From positions 62,001-126,000 of the forward strand of contig CAMWBY010000004.1 in the NCBI GenBank assembly GCA_947172645.1: 64,000 nt of DNA, read 5' to 3'. This document shows, piece after piece, positions 26,518 through 34,203 of this stretch. The position numbers and the translations under genes are program-made. This stretch comes from an uncultured Lachnospiraceae bacterium (GTDB lineage: Bacteria; Bacillota; Clostridia; Lachnospirales; Lachnospiraceae). Positions within the stretch are counted from its first letter, which is position 1, and every line of letters begins with the position of its first letter. The notes beneath the pieces are model-generated. The model worked only from the letters and a program-made list of their open reading frames with translations, ran no database searches and was not told the origin of the DNA.

Positions 26518-27216
26518 ATGAGTGCGATTGCGATTATAACCGCAAGGGGAGGAAGTAAAAGAATACCGGGTAAAAATAAGAAAGAATTTCTGGGGAAACC
26601 GATTATGTGTTATTCCATCGAGGCGGCGCTTTTATCAGGGCTTTTCGACGAGGTGATGGTGTCCACGGATGACGAGGAGATTGCGCAGATAGCAAGACAG
26701 GCGGGGGCGCAGGTGCCTTTTATGCGCAGCAGAGACACGGCCAATGACTTCGCTACCACAGATGATGTTTTGATGGAAGTGCTTGCGGAGTATGAGAAGA
26801 GGGGGCGGGTTTTCGAGTATATGGCGTGTATCTATCCTACTGCGCCTTTTGTCACCGCGAAGAAGCTGCGGGATGCTTTACGGATTTTGCAGGAGCAAAA
26901 AGGAGCAGGGGTTATGCCTGTGGTGCAGTATTCTTTTCCGCCTCAGCGGGGGATGGCAGTGAGGGACGGCAGATTAGAATACTGTTATCCGGAAAATGCA
27001 ATGAAGCGTTCCCAGGATTTGGAGAAAATTTACCATGATTGCGGACAATTCTATATCTATAAGACAGATGAGTACCGTGCGTGCCGGGGAGACCTCCCGG
27101 ACGGATATGTGCCGATTATTGTGCCGGAGACGGAAGTGCAGGATATTGACAATCTGTCAGACTGGAACCTGGCGGAGATGAAGTATAAGATGATGTTGGA
27201 TGGGCGTGAGAGTTAG
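26518..27216 (+). CDS. pseF: Pseudaminic acid cytidylyltransferase, PseF
   Basis: Last Pse enzyme: it joins pseudaminic acid to CMP from CTP. The ATG at 26518 has AGGAGGGG upstream; a GTG at 26494 is less likely. The protein is 232 residues. The nucleotide-binding signature ITARGGSKRIPGKNKKEF (7-24) is that of CMP-nonulosonate synthetases. VSTDDEEIAQIA, RSRDTANDFATTDDVL and YPTAPFVTAKKLRDA are also typical. NeuA-type sialic acid synthetases are similar in sequence, but the neighbours pseG and pseI decide for Pse. Confidence 0.9.
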   Translation: MSAIAIITARGGSKRIPGKNKKEFLGKPIMCYSIEAALLSGLFDEVMVSTDDEEIAQIARQAGAQVPFMRSRDTANDFATTDDVLMEVLAEYEKRGRVFEYMACIYPTAPFVTAKKLRDALRILQEQKGAGVMPVVQYSFPPQRGMAVRDGRLEYCYPENAMKRSQDLEKIYHDCGQFYIYKTDEYRACRGDLPDGYVPIIVPETEVQDIDNLSDWNLAEMKYKMMLDGRES

Positions 27217-27231
27217 AATGGAGGAAGGTCA

Positions 27232-28281
27232 ATGGAAAAGATAAAAATCGGAAACCGTTATGTAGGGGATGGAGAGAAGACCTATATTGTGGCGGAGGTA
27301 TCTGCAAACCATCTGCAGGACTATGGGCGTGCAGAGGCTATTATACGTGCGGCGGCGGAGGCGGGGGCCGATGCTGTAAAGCTGCAGACCTATACGCCTG
27401 ATACGATTACTTTTGACTGTGACAATCAATATTTTCAGATTACCCAGGGTACGATTTGGGACGGCACCACGCTCCATAAACTTTATGAAACTGCATATAC
27501 GCCTTGGGAGTGGCAGCCAAAACTTAAAAAGTTTGCCGAAAGCCTTGGAATGGAATGCTTTTCTTCTCCTTTTGATGCAACGGCGGTAGACTTCATGTGT
27601 GAGATGGATATGCCGGCCTATAAAGTGGCGTCTTTTGAAATCAACGATATTCCATTGATACGCAAGATTGCCAGAATCGGGAAACCTGTGATTATCGCTA
27701 CGGGCGTGGCATATTTAGAGGACATTGACAGGGCGCTTAGGGTGTGCAGGGAGGAAGGCAACCGCCAGGTTATCCTGTTAAAATGTACGTCCACCTATCC
27801 TTCGCCTTATGAGGATATGAATATTAAAGTGATACCTAATATGGCGGAGGTGTTCGGCTGTGTGACCGGACTGTCTGACCACAGCATGGGAAGCGCCGTC
27901 GCGGTGGCAAGCGTGGCGCTTGGGGCGAAGATGGTGGAGAAGCATTTGACGCTCGCCCGTGCGGACGGAGGCCCTGACGCCGCATTTTCCATGGAGCCTG
28001 CGGAATTTAAAAGGATGGTGGATGAAATCCGCATTGTAGAGAAGGCGGTCGGCAGAGTGACTTATGAATTAACGGAAAAGCAGAAGAGAAGTAGGGAAGA
28101 CAGCCGTTCTCTTTTCGTGGTGAAAGACGTTAAGGCGGGGGAGACATTTACAGAAGAAAACGTGCGCTCTATACGTCCGGCATTCGGTATGCACACGATG
28201 TACTATGAAGAAGTGTTGGGGCAGAAAGCGAAGAAGGATATCGCGAAGGGCACACCGCTTGATTGGAAACTTATTGGATAG
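27232..28281 (+). CDS. pseI: Pseudaminic acid synthase, PseI
   Basis: Condenses 2,4-diacetamido-2,4,6-trideoxy-L-altrose with phosphoenolpyruvate to form pseudaminic acid. At 349 residues it has the NeuB-type TIM barrel (about 15-270), including AVKLQTYTPDTITFD, CFSSPFDATAVDFM, KVASFEINDIPLI and LSDHSMGSAVAVAS. A C-terminal SAF/antifreeze-like domain follows (about 285-345). The two-module layout and the KVASFEI/PLI pattern match PseI and are also shared with LegI and NeuB. The Pse choice rests on the neighbouring pseG and on pseB/pseC. GGAGG lies 7 bases before the start. Confidence 0.92.
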   Translation: MEKIKIGNRYVGDGEKTYIVAEVSANHLQDYGRAEAIIRAAAEAGADAVKLQTYTPDTITFDCDNQYFQITQGTIWDGTTLHKLYETAYTPWEWQPKLKKFAESLGMECFSSPFDATAVDFMCEMDMPAYKVASFEINDIPLIRKIARIGKPVIIATGVAYLEDIDRALRVCREEGNRQVILLKCTSTYPSPYEDMNIKVIPNMAEVFGCVTGLSDHSMGSAVAVASVALGAKMVEKHLTLARADGGPDAAFSMEPAEFKRMVDEIRIVEKAVGRVTYELTEKQKRSREDSRSLFVVKDVKAGETFTEENVRSIRPAFGMHTMYYEEVLGQKAKKDIAKGTPLDWKLIG

Positions 28282-28307
28282 CGTACCGGCAGGAAAGGGG
28301 TATATTC

Positions 28308-29540
28308 TTGGGAGAGACGGCGCAGAAGAAAATGATGATTCTGGGAGCCAGCGAACTTCAGGTCCCGGCAATACGGAAGGCGAAAGAACTGGGATACCAG
28401 ATTATCCTTGTGGATTATAATAAAGATGCGGTAGGGTTTGCGCTTGCCGATGTGAAGCTTGTGGTCAGTACGTTAGACCAGGAGGAAGTGTACCGTCAGG
28501 CGTTAATCTATCAGCCGGATATCGTATTGACTTCTACCAGTGACGGCCCGGTGAGGACGGCGGCTTATGTGAATGAGAAATTGGGGAAGAAGCCGGACTT
28601 GTCATATAAAGATTCTTTGTGCGCCACAATCAAGAGTTACATGAGGAATCGGCTGAAAGAACACGGGGTTCCTATTCCCGCCTATTATGCGGTACAGGAT
28701 TTTAAGGAGTTTCAGGCGGCAGTGACGGCGATTCACGGCAGCCGCATTGTGAAACCTGCGGATAATGCCGGCAGCCGGGGGGTGGTTTCACTTGACGGGA
28801 ACAGAGACTATAGTGAAAAAGAATTGTGCGATATCTACGAATATAGTAAGGCAAACTCCAGAAACGGCACGGTTATGGTGGAAGAATATATGACCGGGCC
28901 GGAAGTGAGCGTGGAGGCCATAACGGTGGACGGCAGGACGACTATATTGACAATCACGGATAAATTTATTACGCCGCCGCCGTATTTCGTGGAGATTGCC
29001 CACAGTGAGCCCAGCGGCCTGGATGCGGCAACGCAGGAGCAAATCAGACAGGTGGCGATGGCTGCAGTGGCGGCGGTCGGCTTGCAAAACGGGCCGTCCC
29101 ACACCGAGATTAAGGTGACGGAAGAGGGGCCGAAGATTGTGGAACTGGCTGCCAGGCTTGGGGGAGATTTTATCACTTCAAAACTTGTGCCGCTCTCTAC
29201 CGGCGTGGACTTGGTGGGCGCGTCCGTGCTTCTTGCGACAGGGCAGGAACCGGACCTTACCAGCAAATGGCGGAAAGGCTCCGCGATTCATTTCATACAG
29301 GGGAGGGAGGGCGTCATCAAGGATATTGAGACGGATGATGCGCTCTCACGGCTTGAAGGCGTGGTGGAGACGGCGTTTTATAAGAAAGCCGGGGATGCCG
29401 TGCATGGGACGAAGTCCAGCAACGACCGGCTGGGCCATATCATTACCGTTGGCGAGACGGCGAAAGAGGCTTTGGAGATTGGAAAAAGAGCGCTTGCTAT
29501 GGTGCGGGTGGTATATGAAAATCCGCCTATTTGTTTTTGA
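28308..29540 (+). CDS. ATP-grasp ligase next to the Pse genes
   Basis: A 410-residue ATP-grasp enzyme. A TTG start at 28308 with AGGAAAGGGG upstream is chosen; an ATG at 28332 is the alternative. A PurK/CPSase-like N-terminal domain begins with MMILGASELQVPAIRKAKEL. The ATP-grasp core has SRIVKPADNAGSRGVVSL (ATP-binding loop), VEEYMTGPEVSVEA, and HTEIKVTEEGPKIVELAARL, supplying metal-binding acidic residues. Such enzymes link a carboxylate to an amine or other nucleophile through an acyl phosphate. It follows pseI by 26 bases, so it may attach an amino acid or similar acid to pseudaminic acid or its precursor; this is inference. A second ATP-grasp gene lies at 49528. Confidence 0.8.
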   Translation: MGETAQKKMMILGASELQVPAIRKAKELGYQIILVDYNKDAVGFALADVKLVVSTLDQEEVYRQALIYQPDIVLTSTSDGPVRTAAYVNEKLGKKPDLSYKDSLCATIKSYMRNRLKEHGVPIPAYYAVQDFKEFQAAVTAIHGSRIVKPADNAGSRGVVSLDGNRDYSEKELCDIYEYSKANSRNGTVMVEEYMTGPEVSVEAITVDGRTTILTITDKFITPPPYFVEIAHSEPSGLDAATQEQIRQVAMAAVAAVGLQNGPSHTEIKVTEEGPKIVELAARLGGDFITSKLVPLSTGVDLVGASVLLATGQEPDLTSKWRKGSAIHFIQGREGVIKDIETDDALSRLEGVVETAFYKKAGDAVHGTKSSNDRLGHIITVGETAKEALEIGKRALAMVRVVYENPPICF

Positions 29541-29583
29541 ACAAAAGCAAAGTTAGTGCCTCTTCGCGGCAAGTCGCTCAGAA

Positions 29584-30669
29584 ATGAGGATGAATGTGAA
29601 AGAAAGAATTTATGTATGCCATACATACTACCATGTATATGTTACATGCTTGAAAGAGCTTGCGCTGCCCAGAGAACGGCAGGGGAAAGCCACACTGGTG
29701 TTAAGCACTATGTCGAATGACTTTGGGAACCTGAAAGAGCGCGCCGAGGCAAGCGGGCTTTTTGAAGAGGTAGTCATGTTTGACGAGAAAGAGGACGTTT
29801 TTTTCCCGGAGCTAAAAAAATACCATACCGACAGGGGCAATATCGTTCTGAATATGCTTGCGCGCATAAGATATACGAAATTATTCGGAAAGTTGGAGAA
29901 GCCTTATGTTCCGGTTGACTTTAAACAGTATCAGGACGTCTATGTGTTTTGCGACTCCGACCCCATCGGTTATTATTTAAGTTATGAAAAGATTTATTAC
30001 CATGCCTTGGAGGATGGCCTTAACTGTATCCAGTATTATGACACGGCGCGTTATGATAACCGTGGGCATTTTGAGCTGAAGGCATGGATGGCGGCGCATA
30101 ACTTGATTTTCATTCAGAACGGGTACGGAAAATACTGTCTGGATATGGAGATTAATGACAAGAGCGTGGTGCCTTTTCCTTGTAAAAAGTATATTGAAAA
30201 GCCCCGCGCCGGATTGGTGGAGCGCCTCACCCAAGAAGATAAGGATATTTTGATTCATCTGTTTATCGAAAATATGGACGGGCTATTGGGGCAGCTTAAG
30301 ATGGGTGCGGCTGATAAAGTTCTTGTGCTGACAGAGCCGTTATGCCCTTTGGACGTCAGGAAAAAACTTTTCTCGGATGTCATCGAAGAGTACGGGATAG
30401 TTGACGGCAGGCAGGGGCAGATATTGATTAAGCCGCATCCCCGCGACGTGTTGGACTACCGGAAAGAGTTCTCACAATATATCGTTTTAAACGCCATGTT
30501 TCCCATGGAGATTTTGAACTTCATACCGAATCTGAAGTTCAGGCGTGTGGTGTCGGTAGCGACTGTGCCGAACGGGATTCAGTTTGCGCAAGAGGTCATT
30601 TTTCTGGGGGAAGATTTCCTCGACAGATATGAAGACCCCGCAATCCACCGCCAAAATGAAATGCTCTAA
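29584..30669 (+). CDS. GT52-like glycosyltransferase, candidate pseudaminyltransferase
   Basis: A 361-residue GT-B-like protein. It begins with YVCHTYYHVYVTCLKEL, resembling the start of the family 52 sialyltransferase-like enzymes. It carries the HP motif of bacterial nonulosonate transferases (ILIKPHPRDVLDYR, near residue 283) and an acidic catalytic-region candidate in VFCDSDPIGYYL. The C-terminal part SVATVPNGIQFAQEVIFLGE fits the CMP-binding half. It is the last gene before a new promoter and follows the complete pseG-pseF-pseI set, so transfer of Pse from CMP-Pse to the glycan is the natural reading. Transfer of another sugar cannot be excluded. The start could also be ATG 29590 or GTG 29596. 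Confidence 0.6.
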   Translation: MRMNVKERIYVCHTYYHVYVTCLKELALPRERQGKATLVLSTMSNDFGNLKERAEASGLFEEVVMFDEKEDVFFPELKKYHTDRGNIVLNMLARIRYTKLFGKLEKPYVPVDFKQYQDVYVFCDSDPIGYYLSYEKIYYHALEDGLNCIQYYDTARYDNRGHFELKAWMAAHNLIFIQNGYGKYCLDMEINDKSVVPFPCKKYIEKPRAGLVERLTQEDKDILIHLFIENMDGLLGQLKMGAADKVLVLTEPLCPLDVRKKLFSDVIEEYGIVDGRQGQILIKPHPRDVLDYRKEFSQYIVLNAMFPMEILNFIPNLKFRRVVSVATVPNGIQFAQEVIFLGEDFLDRYEDPAIHRQNEML

Positions 30670-30677
30670 ACCAGTAT

Positions 30678-30707
30678 TTGCTTTTTTCAGTTCTCTTGTG
30701 CTAAAAT
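30678..30707 (+). promoter_or_regulatory. Putative promoter of the flippase unit
   Basis: A -35-like TTGCTT (30678-30683) and a -10 TAAAAT (30702-30707) are 18 bases apart, about 90 bases before the ABC transporter gene. There is no clear terminator after the preceding gene, so read-through is also possible. Confidence 0.4.
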
Positions 30708-30796
30708 AGAATGATATTTTCCATATACTTCCTTTGGCAGACAGAGAATGCGCTTAAGGAAGTGGTACTTGCCGCAGGAAAGGACACACTACCGGT

Positions 30797-32548
30797 ATGA
30801 TGAAAATATATAGAAAACTGATGGTTTTGTTGGACAGGCAGCAGAAGCGTAAGATGGCGCTGCTTGTTTTTCTTATGCTTATCGGCGCGATTTTGGAGAC
30901 CCTAGGAATCTCTATGATTATGCCGGTCATGAATGTGGTTCTTGAAGAAAATGCGGTGGAGAAGCATGTGTATTTACAAGTTATCTGTGATATATTCCGG
31001 ATAGACAATACGCGGGACTTGATGATTCTGGTTATGGTCGCGCTTGTGATTATTTTTGCACTGAAGAATCTCTTCCTTTTCGGGCAGCAGAAAGTACAGT
31101 TACGGTTTGTATATACGAACCAATTTGCTACATCCAGAAGAATGATGATTAATTTCATGAAACGGCCTTATGAATATTATCTGAATGCGGACACTTCGGT
31201 TATCCAGAGGAACATTACGTCTGACGTCAATAACATGTACGGGCTTATCCTGGCGCTGCTTGGGCTTGTGAGCGAGGCGATTGTCTTTCTCTGCCTGGCG
31301 GTTGTCAGTCTTGTGGCGGATGTGTGGATGAGCATTACGGTTTCCGCGCTTTTGATAGTGGTGCTTTTGATTATCAAATGTATTCTCAAGCCGATTATGA
31401 AGAAAGCCGGAGAGGAAAACCAGGATTACTACAGCGGATTATATAAATGGATTGACCAGTCCGTTATGGGAATCAAGGAGATTAAGATTGCCAATAAAGA
31501 AAGTTATTTTATCAATGAGTATTCTAAATGCGGCGCGGGATATGTAGGTGCGGTACAGCGTTATAATCTGTTCAATGCGACGCCCAGGCTTTTGATTGAG
31601 ACGGTGGCGATTGCGGGCATGGTTCTGTATATGATGTTGCAGCTTCTGCGGGGAACGCAGGTGACGGACATTATGCCGCAGCTCACATTGCTTGCCATGG
31701 CGGCCATGCGTTTGATTCCTTGCGCTAACAGAATCAATAACCATTTAACTTCCATCTCTTATTTCGAACCTTTTTTGATGGGGGTGAGCGACAGCCTGCA
31801 AGAAGAAATACGGGATGAAAATATTGATTATGGGGAGGAGACCTACCGGAAGAAAGTAGAGGTGGAGAAGCTTCCTATCAGGAAAGAAATTGTTTTGGAG
31901 GATATCACGTTTAAATATCCTGGCAGCGATGTGCTGATTTTTGACCATGCGGATATGACGATTCCTATCGGCAGCGCAGTGGGGATTGTGGGGACGTCCG
32001 GTGCAGGCAAGACTACGATTGTAGATATTATGCTTGGGCTTTTGCAGGTGGAGACGGGAAGTATCCTGGCGGACGGCGTGGAAGTGAGGGAACACTATGC
32101 TTCTTGGCTGAAGAATGTCGGTTATATTCCCCAGACAATTTTTATGATTGATTCTACCATTCGCAAGAATGTGGCGTTTGGATGCGCGGACGAAGACATA
32201 GATGACGACAAAGTGTGGGAGGCGTTGAAAGAGGCGCAGCTTGATGAGTTTGTAAAGGGACTTCCGGATGGACTTAACACCAGTATTGGCGAGCGGGGCA
32301 TCCGCCTGTCGGGCGGGCAGAGGCAGCGGATTGGCATTGCCAGGGCCCTTTTTGAAGACCCGGAGGTGTTGGTGCTTGATGAGGCGACTTCCGCTCTTGA
32401 CAATGAGACGGAAGCGGCAATCATGGATTCTATCAACAGGCTGCATGGACGTAAGACGCTTATCATTATCGCCCACAGACTGCAAACGATTGAGAAGTGC
32501 GATATGGTGTACAGGGTTGTGGAAGGCAAGGCAGTCAGGGAGAGGTAA
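30797..32548 (+). CDS. ABC transporter, fused permease and ATPase (PglK/MsbA-like flippase)
   Basis: A 583-residue half-transporter that works as a dimer. A six-segment membrane domain (about 20-330) precedes the nucleotide-binding domain. Walker A is GTSGAGKTT (about 400-408), the signature is LSGGQRQR (about 504-511), Walker B is VLVLDEATSALD (about 525-536), and the H-loop is IIAHR. The size and type match PglK/WlaB, which flips undecaprenyl-diphosphate-linked oligosaccharide across the membrane. No Wzx flippase is present in this window, so this is the likely exporter of the assembled glycan. An unrelated lipid or peptide exporter is less likely, given the surrounding transferases. Confidence 0.88.
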   Translation: MMKIYRKLMVLLDRQQKRKMALLVFLMLIGAILETLGISMIMPVMNVVLEENAVEKHVYLQVICDIFRIDNTRDLMILVMVALVIIFALKNLFLFGQQKVQLRFVYTNQFATSRRMMINFMKRPYEYYLNADTSVIQRNITSDVNNMYGLILALLGLVSEAIVFLCLAVVSLVADVWMSITVSALLIVVLLIIKCILKPIMKKAGEENQDYYSGLYKWIDQSVMGIKEIKIANKESYFINEYSKCGAGYVGAVQRYNLFNATPRLLIETVAIAGMVLYMMLQLLRGTQVTDIMPQLTLLAMAAMRLIPCANRINNHLTSISYFEPFLMGVSDSLQEEIRDENIDYGEETYRKKVEVEKLPIRKEIVLEDITFKYPGSDVLIFDHADMTIPIGSAVGIVGTSGAGKTTIVDIMLGLLQVETGSILADGVEVREHYASWLKNVGYIPQTIFMIDSTIRKNVAFGCADEDIDDDKVWEALKEAQLDEFVKGLPDGLNTSIGERGIRLSGGQRQRIGIARALFEDPEVLVLDEATSALDNETEAAIMDSINRLHGRKTLIIIAHRLQTIEKCDMVYRVVEGKAVRER

Positions 32549-32648
32549 CGGTATAAGGAAGCGGCACATTGCCGGAGTCAGGCAGCCCAAAAGGGCAGGC
32601 ATATAGGAACAAGACAAAATATATTTACGGAAGGGAAATGACAGCACT

Positions 32649-33077
32649 ATGAAAAAACTTTGGAATTTTTGTTGGGGAATATATAAGGAACATGAGGAAG
32701 GGATAAATTATCTGATTTTCGGGTTCCTTGCATTTGTGCTGAACTATGTTCTCTATTTCGTATTTTCATCCATGATGCATATGCATTATATGCTCGCCAC
32801 GGCCATTTCCTGGGTGTTGACGGTAGTGTTTGCATACTGGACAAACCGGACATTTGTATTTAAGAGCAAGAATAAAGATGTACAGTCCCTGGGAAAAGAG
32901 TTTACTGCATTTATCGGCGCAAGAGTGGCGACGGAAGTATTGGAACTTGTTTTGATGTTCCTTATGGTGGACGTGGCGGGGATTAACGAATATTTCTCCA
33001 AGCTTGTCTGCCAGGTACTTGTGATTGTGGCGAATTACTTCCTCAGTAAGCTATGGATTTTTAAGGAAAAGAAATAA
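32649..33077 (+). CDS. GtrA-family membrane protein
   Basis: A 142-residue protein with four membrane segments and the family patterns YLIFGFLAFVLNYVLYFVF and VFAYWTNRTFVFKSK (the conserved NRTFVF turn). GtrA proteins are thought to flip undecaprenyl-phosphate-linked single sugars for use by outer-face transferases. The partner enzyme that makes such lipid-linked sugars, a GtrB-like protein, is at 39926, and several GT-C-like membrane proteins that could use them are in the same unit. Confidence 0.88.
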   Translation: MKKLWNFCWGIYKEHEEGINYLIFGFLAFVLNYVLYFVFSSMMHMHYMLATAISWVLTVVFAYWTNRTFVFKSKNKDVQSLGKEFTAFIGARVATEVLELVLMFLMVDVAGINEYFSKLVCQVLVIVANYFLSKLWIFKEKK

Positions 33078-33138
33078 TCACGCAAAGTTGTGCCTGCTAC
33101 TTTAAGCTTGCAGGCTACAGAAAGGCATAGGGATTAAG

Positions 33139-34203
33139 ATGAAGCCAAAACGACAGGCTAACTTTGAACTGTTGCGCATCGTGGCGATGATGATGATTAT
33201 TGTCCTGCATTATCTGAATAAAAGTGATTTAATCCTGCTATACACACAGGAACGCTCCATGGTGAATTATGCGACACACATGATTGAGGCGTTTTGTATT
33301 GTGGCGGTGAACTGTTATGTGCTGCTTAGCGGGTATTTTCTGGCGGAGTCTGCATGGAAACCGGGGCGGGTGGTGTCTTTGGTGGCGCAGATTCTTTTTT
33401 ATTCCTTGCTGATTCCGGTGGTTTTGATATGTGTGGGAATCGTTTCGCCCGGAGAACTGTCGGTATACAGTTGGCTTAACTTTGCGCTGCCTGTTGAGAC
33501 GGAGCATTACTGGTTCGGTACGGCCTATTTGGTTATGTATGCGTTGGCGCCTGTCCTGGCCGCAGGTGCGAAAGCGGTGGAGAAAAAGACCTTGCAGGTC
33601 AGTATTGTGTTCCTTGTGTTTTTCTTTTCCATATGGAAATCCCTGGTGCCTGCAAAACTTGCCACGGACCGTTACGGATATGAATACGGGTGGTTTCTGT
33701 GTCTGTTTTTGATTGCGGTATATCTTCGGCTGTACGGCTGCCCGAAGTTGGAGAAGAAAAGGAATGCGGTGTTTCTCTATATTGGCATGAGCCTGGGTAT
33801 CTTTCTGCTGACGGCGTTGTCCGGCGTTTTGGCGCAAGCGCTTGCCCCATTCTCCTATTATATGGATATGCCGGACACTTACAACCATATTTTGTGTCTG
33901 CTTGGTTCGGTGGGATTTTTTATGATTTTTAAAAATATGAAACCGTGGGAGGGAAAGACGGCCGATTGGGTGAGGCGTCTGGCGCCTTATACTTTCGGGG
34001 TGTATCTTTTACATGAGCATGAGCTTGTACGCTACAGGTGGTTGGAGTGGCTGCGCGTGGATACGGTGTGGGGCAGTTGGATGTTTATTCCCCATATGAT
34101 TGGATGCGTTGTGCTTGTGTATGCGGCAGGCACGGGAGTAGATTGCGTGAGGGGGTGGATTTTTGGGCGGATTGAGCGGCGCGTTAAGAAACACATACAA
34201 TAA
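33139..34203 (+). CDS. Acyltransferase 3 family membrane protein
   Basis: A 354-residue protein with about ten membrane segments. NFELLRIVAMMMIIVLHYLN near the N-terminus holds the usual R and H residues of the acyltransferase 3 (OafA/WecH-like) family. GTAYLVMYALAPVLAAG and YTFGVYLLHEHELVRYRW are further family landmarks. It would O-acetylate, or add another acyl group to, sugars of the surface glycan. Its end overlaps the next gene by 41 bases. Confidence 0.88.
   Translation: MKPKRQANFELLRIVAMMMIIVLHYLNKSDLILLYTQERSMVNYATHMIEAFCIVAVNCYVLLSGYFLAESAWKPGRVVSLVAQILFYSLLIPVVLICVGIVSPGELSVYSWLNFALPVETEHYWFGTAYLVMYALAPVLAAGAKAVEKKTLQVSIVFLVFFFSIWKSLVPAKLATDRYGYEYGWFLCLFLIAVYLRLYGCPKLEKKRNAVFLYIGMSLGIFLLTALSGVLAQALAPFSYYMDMPDTYNHILCLLGSVGFFMIFKNMKPWEGKTADWVRRLAPYTFGVYLLHEHELVRYRWLEWLRVDTVWGSWMFIPHMIGCVVLVYAAGTGVDCVRGWIFGRIERRVKKHIQ

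Noticed and set aside
26518-28281. Sialic acid (NeuA/NeuB) pathway
   Set aside because: pseG, pseB and pseC are present and no NeuC-type epimerase is seen; the set fits pseudaminic acid.
33092-33115. Terminator after gtrA (GCCTGC/GCAGGC hairpin)
   Set aside because: Only 6 bp with a 12-base loop and no T-run; too weak to call.
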